A stretch of DNA of 64,000 bases from Neoroseomonas eburnea (GCF_018129005.1 NZ_JAAEDL010000006.1:164791-228790), one strand, 5' to 3'; numbered from the stretch's first letter, positions 17,157-28,649 are shown. Translations and numbers: made by a program. The notes: a model not told the origin generated them from the letters alone.

Positions 17157-18017
17157 ATGGCGGCACGCGACAGGACGGGACCGGACTACGCCTCGCGCAT
17201 CGCGCGCGCGATGGCGCTGATCGCCGCACGGCCGGACGATCCGCCGGGGCTGGAGGACCTCGCCGCCGCGGCGGCCTTCTCGCCCTTCCATTTCCACCGG
17301 GTCTATCGCGCCATCACGGGCGAGACCCCGGTCGAGACGGCGGCGCGCGCCAGGCTTCAGGAGGCGGCGATCGCGCTGCTGAAGGGCGGCGAGAAGGTGG
17401 CGCTGGTGGCACGGCGGGCGGGCTATGGCAGCCAGGCCGCCTTCACCCGCGCCTTCCGGGCGGCCTACGGCATCCCGCCGGCGGCCTATCGCGCCCGTGG
17501 CGGGCTCGGCTTTCCGGTGCGCAGCGATGATGAGGAGGAGAGGGCGATGTTCGAGGTGACGATCCGGGAAACCACGCCTTTGCGCCTGGCGGTGATCCGG
17601 CACGAGGGGGAGTACAAGCGCATAGGCGACGCCTTCGGGCGCCTGCAGGCCTGGGCGGCAGGACGCGGGCTGCTCGGGGCGGGCACGCGCGCCGTGGCGC
17701 TCTACCACGACGACCCGAGCAGCGTGCCGGCGGCGAAGCTGCGGTCCGACGCCGGGGTGACGGTCGGGCCCGAGGTGAAAGGCGAGGGCGAGGTGCGGGT
17801 GCTGGAGGTGCCGGGCTTCGCGCGCGTCGCGGCGCTGCGCTTCAAGGGACCCTATGCGGAGCTGGAGCGGGCCTATGACTGGCTCTACCGGGCCTGGTTG
17901 CCGGGGAGCGGGGAGGAACCGGCGGATGCGCCGGTGATGGAGGAGTACCTGAACGACTGCAAGGCATTGCCGCCGTCGGAATGGCTGACGGAGATCCTGG
18001 TGCCGCTGCGGGGATGA
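17157..18017 (+). CDS. AraC-family regulator with GyrI-like effector domain
   Basis: 286 residues in two domains. Residues about 10-115 hold two helix-turn-helix motifs (LEDLAAAAAFSPFHFHRVYRAITGETP, VALVARRAGYGSQAAFTRAFRAAYG), diagnostic of AraC/XylS regulators. Residues about 130-286 form a GyrI/SHSP2 domain (LRLAVIRHEGEYKRIGDAFGRLQAWA), a pocket for hydrophobic or drug-like ligands. Such proteins, like Rob and SoxS relatives, usually control efflux or detoxification genes. The target is unknown. The adjacent divergent racemase-like gene is a candidate. Strong palindromes follow the stop. Confidence 0.92.
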   Translation: MAARDRTGPDYASRIARAMALIAARPDDPPGLEDLAAAAAFSPFHFHRVYRAITGETPVETAARARLQEAAIALLKGGEKVALVARRAGYGSQAAFTRAFRAAYGIPPAAYRARGGLGFPVRSDDEEERAMFEVTIRETTPLRLAVIRHEGEYKRIGDAFGRLQAWAAGRGLLGAGTRAVALYHDDPSSVPAAKLRSDAGVTVGPEVKGEGEVRVLEVPGFARVAALRFKGPYAELERAYDWLYRAWLPGSGEEPADAPVMEEYLNDCKALPPSEWLTEILVPLRG

Positions 18018-18069
18018 GGGGGCGTGGAGGGGCGCCGCTCCGCAGGCGCGAAGATTGTCGGTGAGGGGC

Positions 18070-18293
18070 GGAGGGGCCTTGCCCCTCCGTACCACCCCAC
18101 CAAAGGCCGAAGGGCCTTTGGGAACCGTCACTTGACGCCGGGTGCGGCAGGTATCCCGGCACGGCAGCGTCGCGCGCGAAAGCGGATTTCGGCACCGTTC
18201 CCGACCGCAACGCGTGGTGCCAGGTCACGGTTTCCAAAGGCCCTTCGGCCTTTGGCGGGGTGAGGTCCGGAGAGGGGCGGCGCCCCTCTCCGG
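18070..18293. terminator. Array of palindromes between convergent genes
   Basis: This 282-bp gap holds at least four hairpins: GGAGGGGC/GCCCCTCC (18070-18088), CCAAAGGCC/GGCCTTTGG (18100-18121), the same palindrome in opposite orientation (18234-18255), and CCGGAGAGGGGCG with its complement (18267-18293). The two middle ones, with the attached GGAA-CCGT, form arms of a large inverted repeat. They probably terminate the AraC gene and the small minus-strand gene. Related palindromes occur at 42381 and, degenerate, at 40737. Confidence 0.55.
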
Positions 18294-18299
18294 CATGCC

Positions 18300-18491
18300 T
18301 CACTTGCGCTGCGCCCCGAGATCCGCCTCCAGTTCCCGGATGCGTGCCTGCAGCGTCGTGCGCATCGACGCCGCCGCGTGCGGCTTCAGCCCGGCGAGGG
18401 TTTCCTTCAGCTCGCGGAGCAGCTTCTCCTTTTCCGTGCGGCTGCGCTGGATCGGGCGCGCGTCGGAAAACTGGCCTTCACGGCTGCGCAT
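18300..18491 (-). CDS. Small charged coiled-coil protein
   Basis: 63 residues starting from ATG with GGAGG upstream. Lysine/arginine- and glutamate-rich heptads (EKEKLLRELKETLAGL, ARIRELEADLGAQ) suggest a short helical protein. No known family is recognised. It lies downstream of sucB on the same strand, but a strong hairpin separates the two, so it may have its own promoter. A DNA- or protein-binding role is possible but not supported. Confidence 0.6.
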   Translation of the reverse strand: MRSREGQFSDARPIQRSRTEKEKLLRELKETLAGLKPHAAASMRTTLQARIRELEADLGAQRK

Positions 18492-18644
18492 GGTTGTCCT
18501 CCTGCGTGTGACTGTGGCGCGGCACGCGCGGCGCGTGCCGGTGGAAACGCGAAGGCCGGTCACGTCGCAACGACATGACGCGGCCTCCGCGCTCGGCGCC
18601 GCGGGATCGCCCGCGACGCCCGGATGAACGGTGTGTGCCGCCCG

Positions 18645-18671
18645 GTGGACCGGGGGCACGCCCCCGTCCAC
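18645..18671 (-). terminator. Hairpin downstream of sucB
   Basis: Stem GTGGAC-C-GGGGG pairs with CCCCCGTCCAC around a four-base loop, with one bulged C, within 18645-18671. It lies 16 bases beyond the sucB stop on the minus strand. No T-run is visible. Confidence 0.5.
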
Positions 18672-18686
18672 GAGGCGGATGGCGGC

Positions 18687-19910
18687 TCAGATGTCGAGCA
18701 TCAGCCGGCGGGGATCCTCGATGCTCTCCTTCACGCGCACGAGGAAGGAGACGGCTTCCTTACCGTCCACGATGCGGTGGTCGTAGGACAGCGCGATGTA
18801 CATCATCGGCCGGACCTCGATCTTGCCGCCGACCACCATCGGGCGTTCCTGGATCTTGTGCATGCCGAGGATGCCCGACTGCGGCGGATTCAGGATCGGC
18901 GTGGACATCAGCGAGCCGTAGATGCCGCCATTGGTGATGGTGAAGGAGCCGCCGGCGAGTTCATCGAGCTTCAGCGCGCCGTCGCGGGCCTTCTTGCCGA
19001 AGGCGCCGATGGTCTTCTCGATCTCGGCGAAGGAGAGGGTATCGGCGTTGCGCACCACCGGCACGACCAGGCCCGACGGTCCGCCCACCGCGATGCCCAT
19101 GTGCACGAAGTTCTTGTAGACGATCTCGTCGCCGTCGATCTCCGCGTTGACGGCCGGGAATTCCTTCAGCGCGGCGACGCAGGCCTTCACGAAGAAAGAC
19201 ATGAAGCCGAGCTTCACGCCGTGCTTCTTCTCGAAGACGTCCTTGTACTCGGTGCGCAGCGCCATCGCCGCGCCCATGTCCACCTCGTTGAAGGTGGTGA
19301 GCATGGCGGCGGTGTTCTGCGCCTCCTTCAGGCGGCGGGCGATGGTGGCGCGCAGCCGCGTCATCTTCACGCGCTCCTCGCCGGCCTCGAGCGCGCGCGC
19401 GGCCTTCGGCGCGGCGGCGGCCGGCGCGGCGGCGGGGCGGGCGAGGAAGTCGATCACGTCGCCCTTGGTGATGCGCCCGTCCTTGCCGGTGCCGGCGCCG
19501 ATGGCGGCAGCCGACGCACCGCTCTCGGCCATCAGCTTCGCCGCGGCGGGCAGCGGCGCATGGGCGCCGGGCACGGCGACGGGGCCGGTCACGGCGCGCG
19601 GCGTCTCGACATGCGGCGTGGCGGGCGCCGGGGCAACCGGCTGCGGCGCCGGGGCCGGCTTCGCGGCGGCCGCGGCGCCGGCGGCGATGGAGCCGAGCAC
19701 GGCACCGGGCGCCACCTCGGCGCCCTCGGCAGCGGCGATCGCCTCCAGCACGCCGGCGGAAGGCGCGTTGACCTCCACAGTCACCTTGTCGGTCTCGAGC
19801 TCCACCAGCGGCTCGTCGGCCGCGACGGCCTCGCCGGCCTTCTTGAGCCAGCGGGCGACGGTGGCGGAGGAAACGCTCTCGCCGAGGGTGGGAACCAGGA
19901 TGTCGGTCAT
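18687..19910 (-). CDS. sucB: 2-oxoglutarate dehydrogenase E2, dihydrolipoamide succinyltransferase
   Basis: 407 residues in three parts. The lipoyl domain has K42 in [17 protein letters not shown] linker rich in alanine and proline leads to a peripheral-subunit-binding domain ([27 protein letters not shown]). The catalytic domain contains the acetyl/succinyltransferase motif [13 protein letters not shown] near the C-terminus, with the active-site histidine. It transfers the succinyl group from E1 to CoA in the TCA cycle, forming the core of the complex. It follows sucA with a 31-bp gap. The dihydrolipoamide dehydrogenase gene often placed after sucB is not here. Confidence 0.96.
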   Translation of the reverse strand: MTDILVPTLGESVSSATVARWLKKAGEAVAADEPLVELETDKVTVEVNAPSAGVLEAIAAAEGAEVAPGAVLGSIAAGAAAAAKPAPAPQPVAPAPATPHVETPRAVTGPVAVPGAHAPLPAAAKLMAESGASAAAIGAGTGKDGRITKGDVIDFLARPAAAPAAAAPKAARALEAGEERVKMTRLRATIARRLKEAQNTAAMLTTFNEVDMGAAMALRTEYKDVFEKKHGVKLGFMSFFVKACVAALKEFPAVNAEIDGDEIVYKNFVHMGIAVGGPSGLVVPVVRNADTLSFAEIEKTIGAFGKKARDGALKLDELAGGSFTITNGGIYGSLMSTPILNPPQSGILGMHKIQERPMVVGGKIEVRPMMYIALSYDHRIVDGKEAVSFLVRVKESIEDPRRLMLDI

Positions 19911-19941
19911 GTCTGCCGTCCGTTGTCTGCCCGGCGCGCCG

Positions 19942-22806
19942 TCACAGCCCGAGGGCCGCGCGCACCAGGGCTTCCTGCTGCTGCTGGTGGATCCTGGCGA
20001 GGCCCGTGGCCGGGCTCGCCGCTTCTTCGCGGCCCACGTAGTCGGGCCGCTTCGCCTTGATGTCGAGAGCCTTCAGCACCTTCTCGATGCGCCGGTCCAT
20101 GAAGGTCCAGGCGCCCATGTTCTCGGGTTCCTCCTGGCACCACACCACGTCGGCGTTCTTGTAGGGCGCCAGCGCCTTGGCCAGGCTGTTGGCCGGGAAG
20201 GGGTACATCTGCTCGACGCGCACGATGGCGACGTCGTCGATGCCCTTGTCGCGGCGTTCCTGCAGCAGGTCGTAGTAGACCTTGCCGGTGCACAGCACGA
20301 CGCGCTTCACCTTCTCCTCCGGCGCGATCGCGTCGATCTCGGGGATCACGTAGCGGAAGGCGCTGCCGGGGCCGAAATCGGCCAGGCTGCTGACCGCGAG
20401 CTTGTGCCGCAGCAGCGACTTCGGCGTCATCAGCACCATCGGCTTGCGGTAGTTCGCCTTGATCTGGCGGCGCAGCGCATGGAAGTAGTTGGCCGGCGTC
20501 GTGAAGTTGCAGACCCGCATGTTGCGCTCGGCGCAGAGCTGCAGGTAGCGCTCGAGCCGGGCGGAGGAATGCTCCGGCCCCTGGCCCTCGTAGCCGTGCG
20601 GCAGCAGCATCACCAGGCCCGACATGCGCAGCCACTTGGTCTCACCCGAGGCGATGAACTGGTCGATGATGACCTGCGCGCCGTTCGCGAAGTCGCCGAA
20701 CTGGGCTTCCCACAGCACCAGCGTATGAGGGTCCGCGAGCGAATAGCCGTAGTCGTAGCCGAGCACGCCGAATTCGGCGAGCAGCGAGTTGAACGCCTCG
20801 AACTTCGGCTGGCCCTCGCGGATGTTGTTCAGTGGCACGTATTCGGCCTGGGTGACCTGGTCGATCAGGTAGGCGTGGCGGTGGCTGAAGGTGCCGCGCT
20901 GCACGTCCTCGCCCGACAGGCGGACGCGATGGCCTTCGAGCAGCAGCGTGCCGAAGGCCAGCGCCTCGCCGGTCGCCCAGTCGATGCCTTCGCCGGAGTC
21001 GATGGACTGCTTCTTGGCCTCGAGCTGGCGGGCGATCTTGGGGTTCACGCCGAAGCCCTCGGGCACGCGGGCGAGGGCGTTGCCGACCTCGCGCAGCGTA
21101 TCGAGCGCGACGGCGGTCTCGTGGAGCTTCTCCACTTCCTCGCCCGCGGTGGCGGTCTTGAGGCCGGTCCAGTGGCCTTCCAGCCAGTCGGCCTTGTTCG
21201 GCTTGAAGGACTGGGCGGCCTGGTAGGCGTCCTCGAGCTGCGCGTTGAAGGCGTCGAGCATCGCCTTCGATGCCTCCGCCGTGAGGCTGCCCTCCCGCGC
21301 GAGCTTCTCCGCATAGAGCGTGCGCGTGGTGCGCATCTCCTTGATGCGGTTGTACATGATCGGCTGGGTGAAGGCCGGCTCGTCGCCTTCGTTGTGGCCG
21401 TGGCGGCGGTAGCAGACGATGTCGAGCACGATGTCGGCGCCGAACTGCATGCGATATTCCGCCGCCATCCTGGCGCAGAATACGACGGCCTCGGGGTCGT
21501 CGCCGTTCACGTGCAGGATCGGCGCCTGGATGCTCTTCGCCACGTCAGTGCAGTAGAGGCCCGAATAGGCATGCACCGGCACGGTGGTGAAGCCGATCTG
21601 GTTGTTGGTGATGATGTGGATGGTGCCGCCGGTGCGGTAGCCGATGAGCTGGCTCATCGCCAGCGTCTCATAGACCACGCCCTGGCCGGCGAAGGCGGCA
21701 TCGCCATGCAGCAGGATGCCCATGACCGAGCGGCGCGACTTGGTGTCGCCCGCCATGTCCTGGCGCGCGCGCACCTTGCCGGCGACCACCGGGTTGACCG
21801 CTTCCAGGTGCGAAGGGTTGGGCTGCAGGGAGAGGTGGACCATCCGCCCGGCGATCTCGACATCGACCGAGGTGCCGAGGTGATACTTCACGTCGCCCGA
21901 GCCCTGCACGTCGTCGGGGTTCGCGCCGACGCCCTTGAACTCGGAGAAGACCTGCACGAAGGGCTTCTTGACGACGTTCACCAGCACGTTCAGCCGGCCG
22001 CGATGGGCCATGCCGATCGCGATCTCCTGCACACCGCCCTTCGCCGCCGTCTCGATGACGGCTTCCAGCGCCGGGATGGTCGATTCGCCGCCCTCCAGGC
22101 CGAAGCGCTTGGTGCCGACATACTTGCGCGCGCAGAAGGATTCGAAGCCTTCGGCCTCGGTGAGCTCCTGCAGGATCTGCTTCTTCGCCGCGGGGTCGAA
22201 GGCGCCGAGCCAGGGCGCGCCTTCGATGCGGCGCTGGATCCAGGCCTTCTGCTCCGGATCCTGGATGTGCATGAACTCGACGCCGATCGACCCGCAGTAG
22301 GATGCGCGGCAGATCGCGATGATCTCGCGCAGAGTCGCCGTTTCCTTCCCGAGCACCATGTCGAGGAAGATCGGCCGGTCGAGGTCGGCGTCGGTGAATC
22401 CGTAGGTCTTGGGATCGAGCTCCGGGTGCGGCTTGGGCTTGGTCAGGCCGAGCGGGTCGAGCTGTGCCTCCAGGTGCCCGCGCACGCGGTAGGAGCGGAT
22501 GAGCATCAGCGCGCGCAGGCTGTCGAGCACGGCGCGACGCGTCGCTTCCGGGTCGGCCGCTGCGGCGCCCTTGGCGGGGGCCGGCTTCTCGGGCTCCGGG
22601 CCGAAGGCGCCGCGGACCCGAGGGGCCCAGGAAGCGCCGGTCGCGTCGGTCAGCACGGCGCGCGCTTCGTCGTTCAGCGCGGCGAAGAGCTCGGCCATGG
22701 AGGGATCGACGCTGTCGGGCTTCTCTGCCCAGCGGGCGTAGAGGTCCGCGAGATACGCGGCATTCGCGCCGGTCATCGCGGTTGCGAGGACGTCAACTCC
22801 GGCCAT
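19942..22806 (-). CDS. sucA: 2-oxoglutarate dehydrogenase E1 component
   Basis: 954 residues, a usual length for the decarboxylating thiamine-diphosphate E1 subunit. Family motifs include [35 protein letters not shown], and [15 protein letters not shown], which carries the ThDP-binding region. RHAYLIDQ and [14 protein letters not shown] lie in the C-terminal half. It decarboxylates 2-oxoglutarate and passes the succinyl group to SucB. The gene lies between sucD and sucB, the standard alphaproteobacterial order. A hairpin in the sucD-sucA gap may modulate readthrough. Confidence 0.97.
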   Translation of the reverse strand: MAGVDVLATAMTGANAAYLADLYARWAEKPDSVDPSMAELFAALNDEARAVLTDATGASWAPRVRGAFGPEPEKPAPAKGAAAADPEATRRAVLDSLRALMLIRSYRVRGHLEAQLDPLGLTKPKPHPELDPKTYGFTDADLDRPIFLDMVLGKETATLREIIAICRASYCGSIGVEFMHIQDPEQKAWIQRRIEGAPWLGAFDPAAKKQILQELTEAEGFESFCARKYVGTKRFGLEGGESTIPALEAVIETAAKGGVQEIAIGMAHRGRLNVLVNVVKKPFVQVFSEFKGVGANPDDVQGSGDVKYHLGTSVDVEIAGRMVHLSLQPNPSHLEAVNPVVAGKVRARQDMAGDTKSRRSVMGILLHGDAAFAGQGVVYETLAMSQLIGYRTGGTIHIITNNQIGFTTVPVHAYSGLYCTDVAKSIQAPILHVNGDDPEAVVFCARMAAEYRMQFGADIVLDIVCYRRHGHNEGDEPAFTQPIMYNRIKEMRTTRTLYAEKLAREGSLTAEASKAMLDAFNAQLEDAYQAAQSFKPNKADWLEGHWTGLKTATAGEEVEKLHETAVALDTLREVGNALARVPEGFGVNPKIARQLEAKKQSIDSGEGIDWATGEALAFGTLLLEGHRVRLSGEDVQRGTFSHRHAYLIDQVTQAEYVPLNNIREGQPKFEAFNSLLAEFGVLGYDYGYSLADPHTLVLWEAQFGDFANGAQVIIDQFIASGETKWLRMSGLVMLLPHGYEGQGPEHSSARLERYLQLCAERNMRVCNFTTPANYFHALRRQIKANYRKPMVLMTPKSLLRHKLAVSSLADFGPGSAFRYVIPEIDAIAPEEKVKRVVLCTGKVYYDLLQERRDKGIDDVAIVRVEQMYPFPANSLAKALAPYKNADVVWCQEEPENMGAWTFMDRRIEKVLKALDIKAKRPDYVGREEAASPATGLARIHQQQQEALVRAALGL

Positions 22807-22936
22807 CGGTTCTCTCCGTGCCGGCGGGCGGCGCCGCCGGGGGTCACGTTCGGTTGCTACTTGCTGCGGGTCGCCGCCGCCCCTGCCTCAAGGGTGCGGC
22901 GGCGCCGCTTAACATAGGGCGCATGGCCCATTTGTG

Positions 22937-22954
22937 GCAGGGTTTTCACCCTGC
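22937..22954 (-). terminator. Hairpin between sucD and sucA
   Basis: Perfect 7-bp stem GCAGGGT/ACCCTGC with loop TTTC, 9 bp beyond the sucD stop. The stem is short and no long T-run follows on the minus strand, so it may attenuate or only stabilise the mRNA end. Confidence 0.35.
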
Positions 22955-22962
22955 AAGGCTGC

Positions 22963-23859
22963 TCAGCCCTTGAGGGCCTTCACCATGGTCGAACCCAGCG
23001 CCGCCGGGCTGTCCGCGACATGGATGCCGGCCGCGGCCATGGCCTCCATCTTGGCTGCCGCCGTGTCCTTGCCGCCCGAGATCACCGCGCCGGCATGGCC
23101 CATGCGGCGGCCCGGAGGGGCGGTCGCGCCGGCGATGAAACCCACCACCGGCTTGTTCGGCTTGCCCGGGCCGAAATTCTCGGCCTTCAGGTATTCGGCC
23201 GCGAGGATCTCGGACTGACCGCCGATCTCGCCGATCATGACGATCGACTTGGTCTCGTCGTCCTTGAGGAAGAGCTCGAGGACGTCGATGAAGTCCATCC
23301 CCTTCACCGGGTCGCCGCCGATGCCGACGCAGGTGGACTGGCCGAGGCCGGCTGCCGTGGTCTGCGCCACCGCCTCATAGGTCAGGGTGCCCGACCGCGA
23401 GACGACGCCGACCGAACCACGCTTGTGGATGTGGCCCGGCATGATGCCGATCTTGCAGGCCTCCGGCGTGATCACGCCCGGGCAGTTCGGCCCGACCAGG
23501 ATCGACTTCGATCCCGACAGCGCACGCTTCACCTTCACCATGTCGAGCACCGGAATGCCCTCGGTGATGCAGATGATCAGCGGCAGCTCGGCGTCGATCG
23601 CTTCCAGGATCGCATCCGCCGCGAAGGGCGCGGGGACGTAGATCACCGAGGCATTCGCCTGGGTCTTCGCGACGCACTCGGCGACCGTGTCGAAGACCGG
23701 CAGGTTCAGTTCCGGGTGCATCGTGCCGCCCTTGCCGGGCGTCGTGCCGCCGACATAGGTCGAGCCGTAGGCGATGCCCTGGCTGGCGTGGAAGGTGCCC
23801 TGGGCGCCGGTGAAGCCCTGGGTCATGACGCGGGTGTTGGTATCGACCAGAACGGCCAT
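22963..23859 (-). CDS. sucD: Succinyl-CoA synthetase alpha subunit (ADP-forming)
   Basis: 298 residues. The N-terminus [19 protein letters not shown] is the CoA-binding Rossmann motif. [10 protein letters not shown] follows, and [17 protein letters not shown] contains the phosphohistidine (H in GHAG). The enzyme makes ATP or GTP from succinyl-CoA in the TCA cycle together with SucC, which is immediately upstream and 3 bp away. The product is cytoplasmic. Confidence 0.97.
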   Translation of the reverse strand: MAVLVDTNTRVMTQGFTGAQGTFHASQGIAYGSTYVGGTTPGKGGTMHPELNLPVFDTVAECVAKTQANASVIYVPAPFAADAILEAIDAELPLIICITEGIPVLDMVKVKRALSGSKSILVGPNCPGVITPEACKIGIMPGHIHKRGSVGVVSRSGTLTYEAVAQTTAAGLGQSTCVGIGGDPVKGMDFIDVLELFLKDDETKSIVMIGEIGGQSEILAAEYLKAENFGPGKPNKPVVGFIAGATAPPGRRMGHAGAVISGGKDTAAAKMEAMAAAGIHVADSPAALGSTMVKALKG

Positions 23860-23862
23860 GGC

Positions 23863-25056
23863 TCAGGCTCCCTTCACCGCGGCCACCACCTTCTGGGCGG
23901 CGTCGGCCAGGTTGTCGGCGGGGATGATGGCAAGGCCGGACTCGGCCAGGATCTTCTTGCCGAGATCCACGTTCGTGCCCTCGAGCCGCACCACCAGCGG
24001 CACCTTGAGGTGCAGCGTCTTGGTTGCCGCCACGATGCCTTCCGCGATCATGTCGCACTTGGCGATGCCGCCGAAGATGTTGACCAGGATGGCCTTCACA
24101 TTGGCGTCGGAGGTGATGATGCGGAACGCCTCGGTCACGCGCGCGGCATTCGCGGTGCCGCCGACATCGAGGAAGTTCGCCGGCGAGGAGCCGTAGAGCT
24201 TGATGATGTCCATCGTCGCCATGGCGAGGCCGGCGCCGTTCACCATGCAGCCGATCTCGCCGTCGAGCGCGACGTAGTTCAGGTCGTTCTTGACCGCGTC
24301 GAGTTCCTTCGGATCCATCTCGCTGTCGTCGCGCAGCTCTTCCAGGTCCTTGTGGCGGAACAGCGCGCTGTCGTCGAAGGACACCTTGGCGTCGAGCGCG
24401 ACGATCTCGCCCGCGCCGGTGACCACCAGCGGGTTGATCTCGACGATGCCGCAGTCGAGCTCGTTGAAGGCGCCGTAGAGCGCCGTCACGAACTTGGTGA
24501 AGGAGGCCACCTGCTTGCCCTGCAGGCCGAGCCCGAAGGCCAGCTTGCGGCAATGGAAGCCGGAAATGCCCGAGGCCGGATCGACCGCGACCTTGAGGAT
24601 CTTCTCGGGGTGGTGCTCGGCGACCTCCTCGATCTCCATGCCGCCTTCGGTCGAGGCCATGATGGTCAGGCGCGAGGTCGCGCGATCGACCAGAAGGCCG
24701 AGGTAGAGCTCGCGCTTGATGTCGCAGCCGTCCTCGACATAGACGCGGGAGACGACCTTGCCGTGCTCGCCGGTCTGCTTGGTGACCAGCGTCTTGCCGA
24801 TCATCGCCTCGGCGGCGGCCTTCACGTCCTCGATCGACTTGACGACGCGCACGCCGCCCTTGCCGTTCGGGTCTTCCTTGAAGCGCCCGGCGCCGCGGCC
24901 GCCGGCATGGATCTGCGATTTCACGACATAGACGGGGCCGGGAAGCTGCTTCGCCGCGGCCACCGCCTCGTCGGCGGTCCAGGCCACATGGCCGTCGAGC
25001 ACCGCAACGCCATAGCGGCGCAGCAGTTCCTTCGCCTGGTATTCGTGGATGTTCAT
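23863..25056 (-). CDS. sucC: Succinyl-CoA synthetase beta subunit
   Basis: 397 residues with an N-terminal ATP-grasp domain that opens [19 protein letters not shown], exactly the family start. [16 protein letters not shown] and VRVVKS follow. The C-terminal part has [13 protein letters not shown] and a late [19 protein letters not shown], nucleotide- and metal-binding parts. The start at 25056 fits the family and excludes a longer ORF that overlaps mdh in another frame. Spacing to sucD is 3 bp. A strong terminator-like hairpin separates it from mdh upstream. Confidence 0.97.
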   Translation of the reverse strand: MNIHEYQAKELLRRYGVAVLDGHVAWTADEAVAAAKQLPGPVYVVKSQIHAGGRGAGRFKEDPNGKGGVRVVKSIEDVKAAAEAMIGKTLVTKQTGEHGKVVSRVYVEDGCDIKRELYLGLLVDRATSRLTIMASTEGGMEIEEVAEHHPEKILKVAVDPASGISGFHCRKLAFGLGLQGKQVASFTKFVTALYGAFNELDCGIVEINPLVVTGAGEIVALDAKVSFDDSALFRHKDLEELRDDSEMDPKELDAVKNDLNYVALDGEIGCMVNGAGLAMATMDIIKLYGSSPANFLDVGGTANAARVTEAFRIITSDANVKAILVNIFGGIAKCDMIAEGIVAATKTLHLKVPLVVRLEGTNVDLGKKILAESGLAIIPADNLADAAQKVVAAVKGA

Positions 25057-25083
25057 CCCGGGGGATCCCCTTGGCCTGACAGG

Positions 25084-25111
25084 AAAAGGGCCCGGCGTCG
25101 CCGCCGGGCCC
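25084..25111 (-). terminator. Intrinsic terminator-like hairpin between mdh and sucC
   Basis: Stem GGGCCCGGCG (25088-25097) pairs perfectly with CGCCGGGCCC (25102-25111) around loop TCGC. On the minus strand it is followed by TTTT from 25087-25084. This is the best-formed intrinsic terminator of the TCA block. It could make sucCDAB partly independent of the mdh promoter. Confidence 0.65.
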
Positions 25112-25118
25112 GGGTGGG

Positions 25119-26111
<993 letters not shown>

Positions 26112-26180
26112 CTACCTACTCCGCAGCCCGCGCTGCGGCAAGGCGGCCCGCCGGAAGGCGGCGATCCGACAAGGGGAGGG

Positions 26181-26636
26181 TCAGAGCGGCAGGCAGCGCA
26201 CCACGTCGGAATGCCCGCGCGCCAGCGTCGCCATGGTGCCCACGGGGCAGGATTGCGCCTGCATGTTGGTCGCCGGCGCGAGGCCCGCCTGCCAGGAGAC
26301 GGCGCGCGGGGCGCAGCGTGCGCCGCGGGTGCAGTCGGCCGTGGCCTGCTGGGACCGGCCGCCGCTGCGGCCGGCAACCTGGCGGCCGCTGGTGCGGGCG
26401 GCGACCTGGCGGCTGCCGCGCGACCCGCCCCGCGCGGCGGCCTGCCGCGTCGGCTGGGCAGCGCGGGCCTGGCGCTGGGGCACTTCCGACCTCCGCGTGG
26501 CGGCGGCGCGCGTGGTTTGAGGGGCGGCTGCCGTGCGGGTCTGCGCCTGGGCCTGCTGCGTCCGGCTCCGCGCATCCACGGGCGCGGTCCACGCCAAGGT
26601 TGCAAGGGCGATCAGGGCCATGGCCAGGATCCGCAT
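26181..26636 (-). CDS. Secreted Ala/Arg/Gln-rich protein
   Basis: 151 residues with an ATG start. A signal peptide (RILAMALIALATLAWTAPVDA) is followed by about 75 residues of low-complexity Arg/Gln/Ala/Thr-rich sequence. The C-terminal 45 residues contain four cysteines (DCTRGARC, QSCPVG, VRCLPL) that may form disulfides. I do not recognise the family. The charged, disordered linker suggests a periplasmic or surface role. It is upstream of mdh on the same strand with 108 bp between, so co-transcription is possible. Confidence 0.6.
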   Translation of the reverse strand: MRILAMALIALATLAWTAPVDARSRTQQAQAQTRTAAAPQTTRAAATRRSEVPQRQARAAQPTRQAAARGGSRGSRQVAARTSGRQVAGRSGGRSQQATADCTRGARCAPRAVSWQAGLAPATNMQAQSCPVGTMATLARGHSDVVRCLPL

Positions 26637-26829
26637 GAGCCTACCTCTCGTTTCGTTGCGCGATATTTCATTAACTCTAACCCAGCAAGCCCCGTGCCGG
26701 GAAGCCCCGGATCGCCGGGGGAACCCGCCGCGGCAGCGGCCGGTGCCTGCGTTGACCTCCCTCAAAGCCTGCCGGCCAGGGCTGCGCTGTTCTTCAGCGA
26801 CAACGCATGGAATGGATCCGGAGATCGTG

Positions 26830-27183
26830 ATGCATCAGGACTGGCCCGCCCTCGCCACCGGACTCTCGGGGCCGCTGAAGGAACTGCGCGGTGGCGCGGC
26901 CGATGTGATGAAGGGTTTTTCCGCGGTCGCCCGCGCGGCGCTGGAGGCCAGGGCGCTCGACACCAAGACCAAGGAGCTCATCGCTCTCGGCATCTCGGTC
27001 GCGACGCGCTGCGCGCCCTGCATCGCCTACCACGCCGAGGCCGCCGTAAAGCTCGGCGCGACGCGAGAGGAGGTGATGGAGACCATGGGCATGGCGATCT
27101 ACATGGGCGCCGGCCCTTCGGTGATGTACGCGGCCCAGGCGGTCGAGGCCTTCGACCAGTTCCGGGCGAAGGCGAGCGCCTGA
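26830..27183 (+). CDS. Carboxymuconolactone decarboxylase-family (AhpD-like) protein
   Basis: 117 residues. The redox motif C61-A-P-C64 with H68 (TRCAPCIAYH) matches alkylhydroperoxidase AhpD-type members, which reduce peroxides or act with a disulfide cycle. KTKELIALGISVATR and GATREEVMETMGMAIYMGAG are other family blocks. The ATG at 26830 was chosen for the GGAG eight bases upstream and the family length. ATG 26812 would add six residues. It is a single gene convergent with zapE and unrelated to the ECF41-associated member at 44.4 kb. Confidence 0.85.
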   Translation: MHQDWPALATGLSGPLKELRGGAADVMKGFSAVARAALEARALDTKTKELIALGISVATRCAPCIAYHAEAAVKLGATREEVMETMGMAIYMGAGPSVMYAAQAVEAFDQFRAKASA

Positions 27184-27339
27184 GTTCTCGCAGCTCCAAT
27201 GGCGGCCCGATGACCTGCACCGGGCCGGGAGCGCACGGCGCGGCCGTGTCGAGACCGCCGGTTGCCGCCGACGCGCCCTTGTCCGCCGCGAAGCCGCGGG
27301 CCGCGGATGCGGCCCGGGGCAGCATTCTCAAACGCTCTC

Positions 27340-28536
27340 TCAGGTGAGATGCGCGAGCGCCAGATAGTCCTGGCTCTGCATCTCGACCAGGCGCGAGGCG
27401 GTGCGCTCGAACATCGCAGCGTTCTCGCCCCGCTCGTAGAGGCGATCCGGGTGGTCCTCGGCGCTCGCCACCAGCTTGCAGCGGTGCTCGTAGAGCGCGT
27501 CGACCAGGGTGATGAAGCGGCGCGCCTTGTCGAAGTTCTCGGGGCCGAGGCGCGGGATGCCGTCCAGCACGATCGTGTGGAAATGCGTCGCGACGGCCAG
27601 GTAGTCGGCCGGGCCGAGCGGCCTGCCGCAGATCTCGTCGAACCCGAAGCGCGCCACGCCGCGGGCGGCCTGCGGCACCTCCATCGCGCGGCCAAGCAGG
27701 GTCAGCTTCGTCGGCGCGGCCGGCGTGTCGCCGGTCAGCTCCGCGAAGGCCGCGTCCAGCGCGCGTTCGGCGCGGCCATCGGGCGGCACGTGCCAGGTCG
27801 GCAGGCCGCGGATGCGCTCGCGCCGGTAGTCGCGCGCCGATTCGAGGACCAGCACCTCGATCCGCTTCTTGATGAGCTGGATGAAGGGCAGGAAGGCGTC
27901 GCGCCCCGGCTTGCCCCGGAACAGGTCGTCGGGCGCGGTGTTCGAGGTCGCGACGATCACCACGCCGCGGGCGAACAGCGCCTCGAACAGCCGGCCGAGG
28001 ATCATCGCATCGGCGATGTCGTGCACCTGGAACTCGTCGAAGCAGAGCAGCGCCGCCTCGGAGACGATCGAATCGGCGAGCGGCGGGATGGGGTCCGCGG
28101 TGTCGCCGTGCTGCTTCTTCCATTCATGGATGCGCCGGTGCGCCTGCTGCATGAACTGGTGGAAGTGCAGGCGTCGCTTCCGGGAGACGTCTGCGCTGGC
28201 GAAGAAGAGGTCCATGAGCATGGACTTCCCGCGCCCGACCTCGCCGACCAGGTAGAGGCCGAGCGGGGCGCCGTTCGGCGCCTCGTCCACCGGCTTGCGG
28301 CGGAAGAAGCGGCCGAGGAAGCCGCCGGTCTCGGGCGGTTCGGCCTTGGGGTCGTAGCCGCGGGTGCGGCGCCAGAGGTCCTGCAGCTTCTCCGCTGCCA
28401 GTTCCTGCGCCGGGTCGGGGGCGATGCTGCCCGCCGCGATGCGGGCCCGCAGCGCGGGGAGCGGTCCCTCGGCAAGGGGGGCGCTCGACGACACCGCCGG
28501 CGCTTCCGCGGGCGGGCGATTTGCGGCGGAGTGCAT
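27340..28536 (-). CDS. zapE: Cell division protein ZapE (AFG1-like ATPase)
   Basis: 398 residues. Walker A is LVGEVGRGKSMLMDLFF, preceded by the family stretch GGFLGRFFRRKP and followed by LHFHQFMQQAHRRIHEWK. LLCFDEFQVHDIADAMILGRLFEALF carries Walker B. These match AFG1/LACE1-type ATPases, called ZapE in bacteria, where they modulate the Z-ring and in mitochondria affect protein quality control. The start at 28536 fits the family; an upstream in-frame ATG gives an unlikely extension. It is divergent from the glycosyltransferase by 113 bp. Confidence 0.93.
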   Translation of the reverse strand: MHSAANRPPAEAPAVSSSAPLAEGPLPALRARIAAGSIAPDPAQELAAEKLQDLWRRTRGYDPKAEPPETGGFLGRFFRRKPVDEAPNGAPLGLYLVGEVGRGKSMLMDLFFASADVSRKRRLHFHQFMQQAHRRIHEWKKQHGDTADPIPPLADSIVSEAALLCFDEFQVHDIADAMILGRLFEALFARGVVIVATSNTAPDDLFRGKPGRDAFLPFIQLIKKRIEVLVLESARDYRRERIRGLPTWHVPPDGRAERALDAAFAELTGDTPAAPTKLTLLGRAMEVPQAARGVARFGFDEICGRPLGPADYLAVATHFHTIVLDGIPRLGPENFDKARRFITLVDALYEHRCKLVASAEDHPDRLYERGENAAMFERTASRLVEMQSQDYLALAHLT

Positions 28537-28649
28537 GATCGGCCCGCATAACCCGATCGCGCCGGGCGGACAACCGCTGCCCCGGCGCGCTTTACAGCCG
28601 CCGGCCGGCACGCCAGCTTCCTCCACCTACCCGCCCGACCCGGATCGCC

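Noticed and set aside
19147..22917. 1256-codon plus-strand frame opposite sucB-sucA
   Set aside because: Antisense of recognised TCA-cycle genes; composition is typical of shadow frames.
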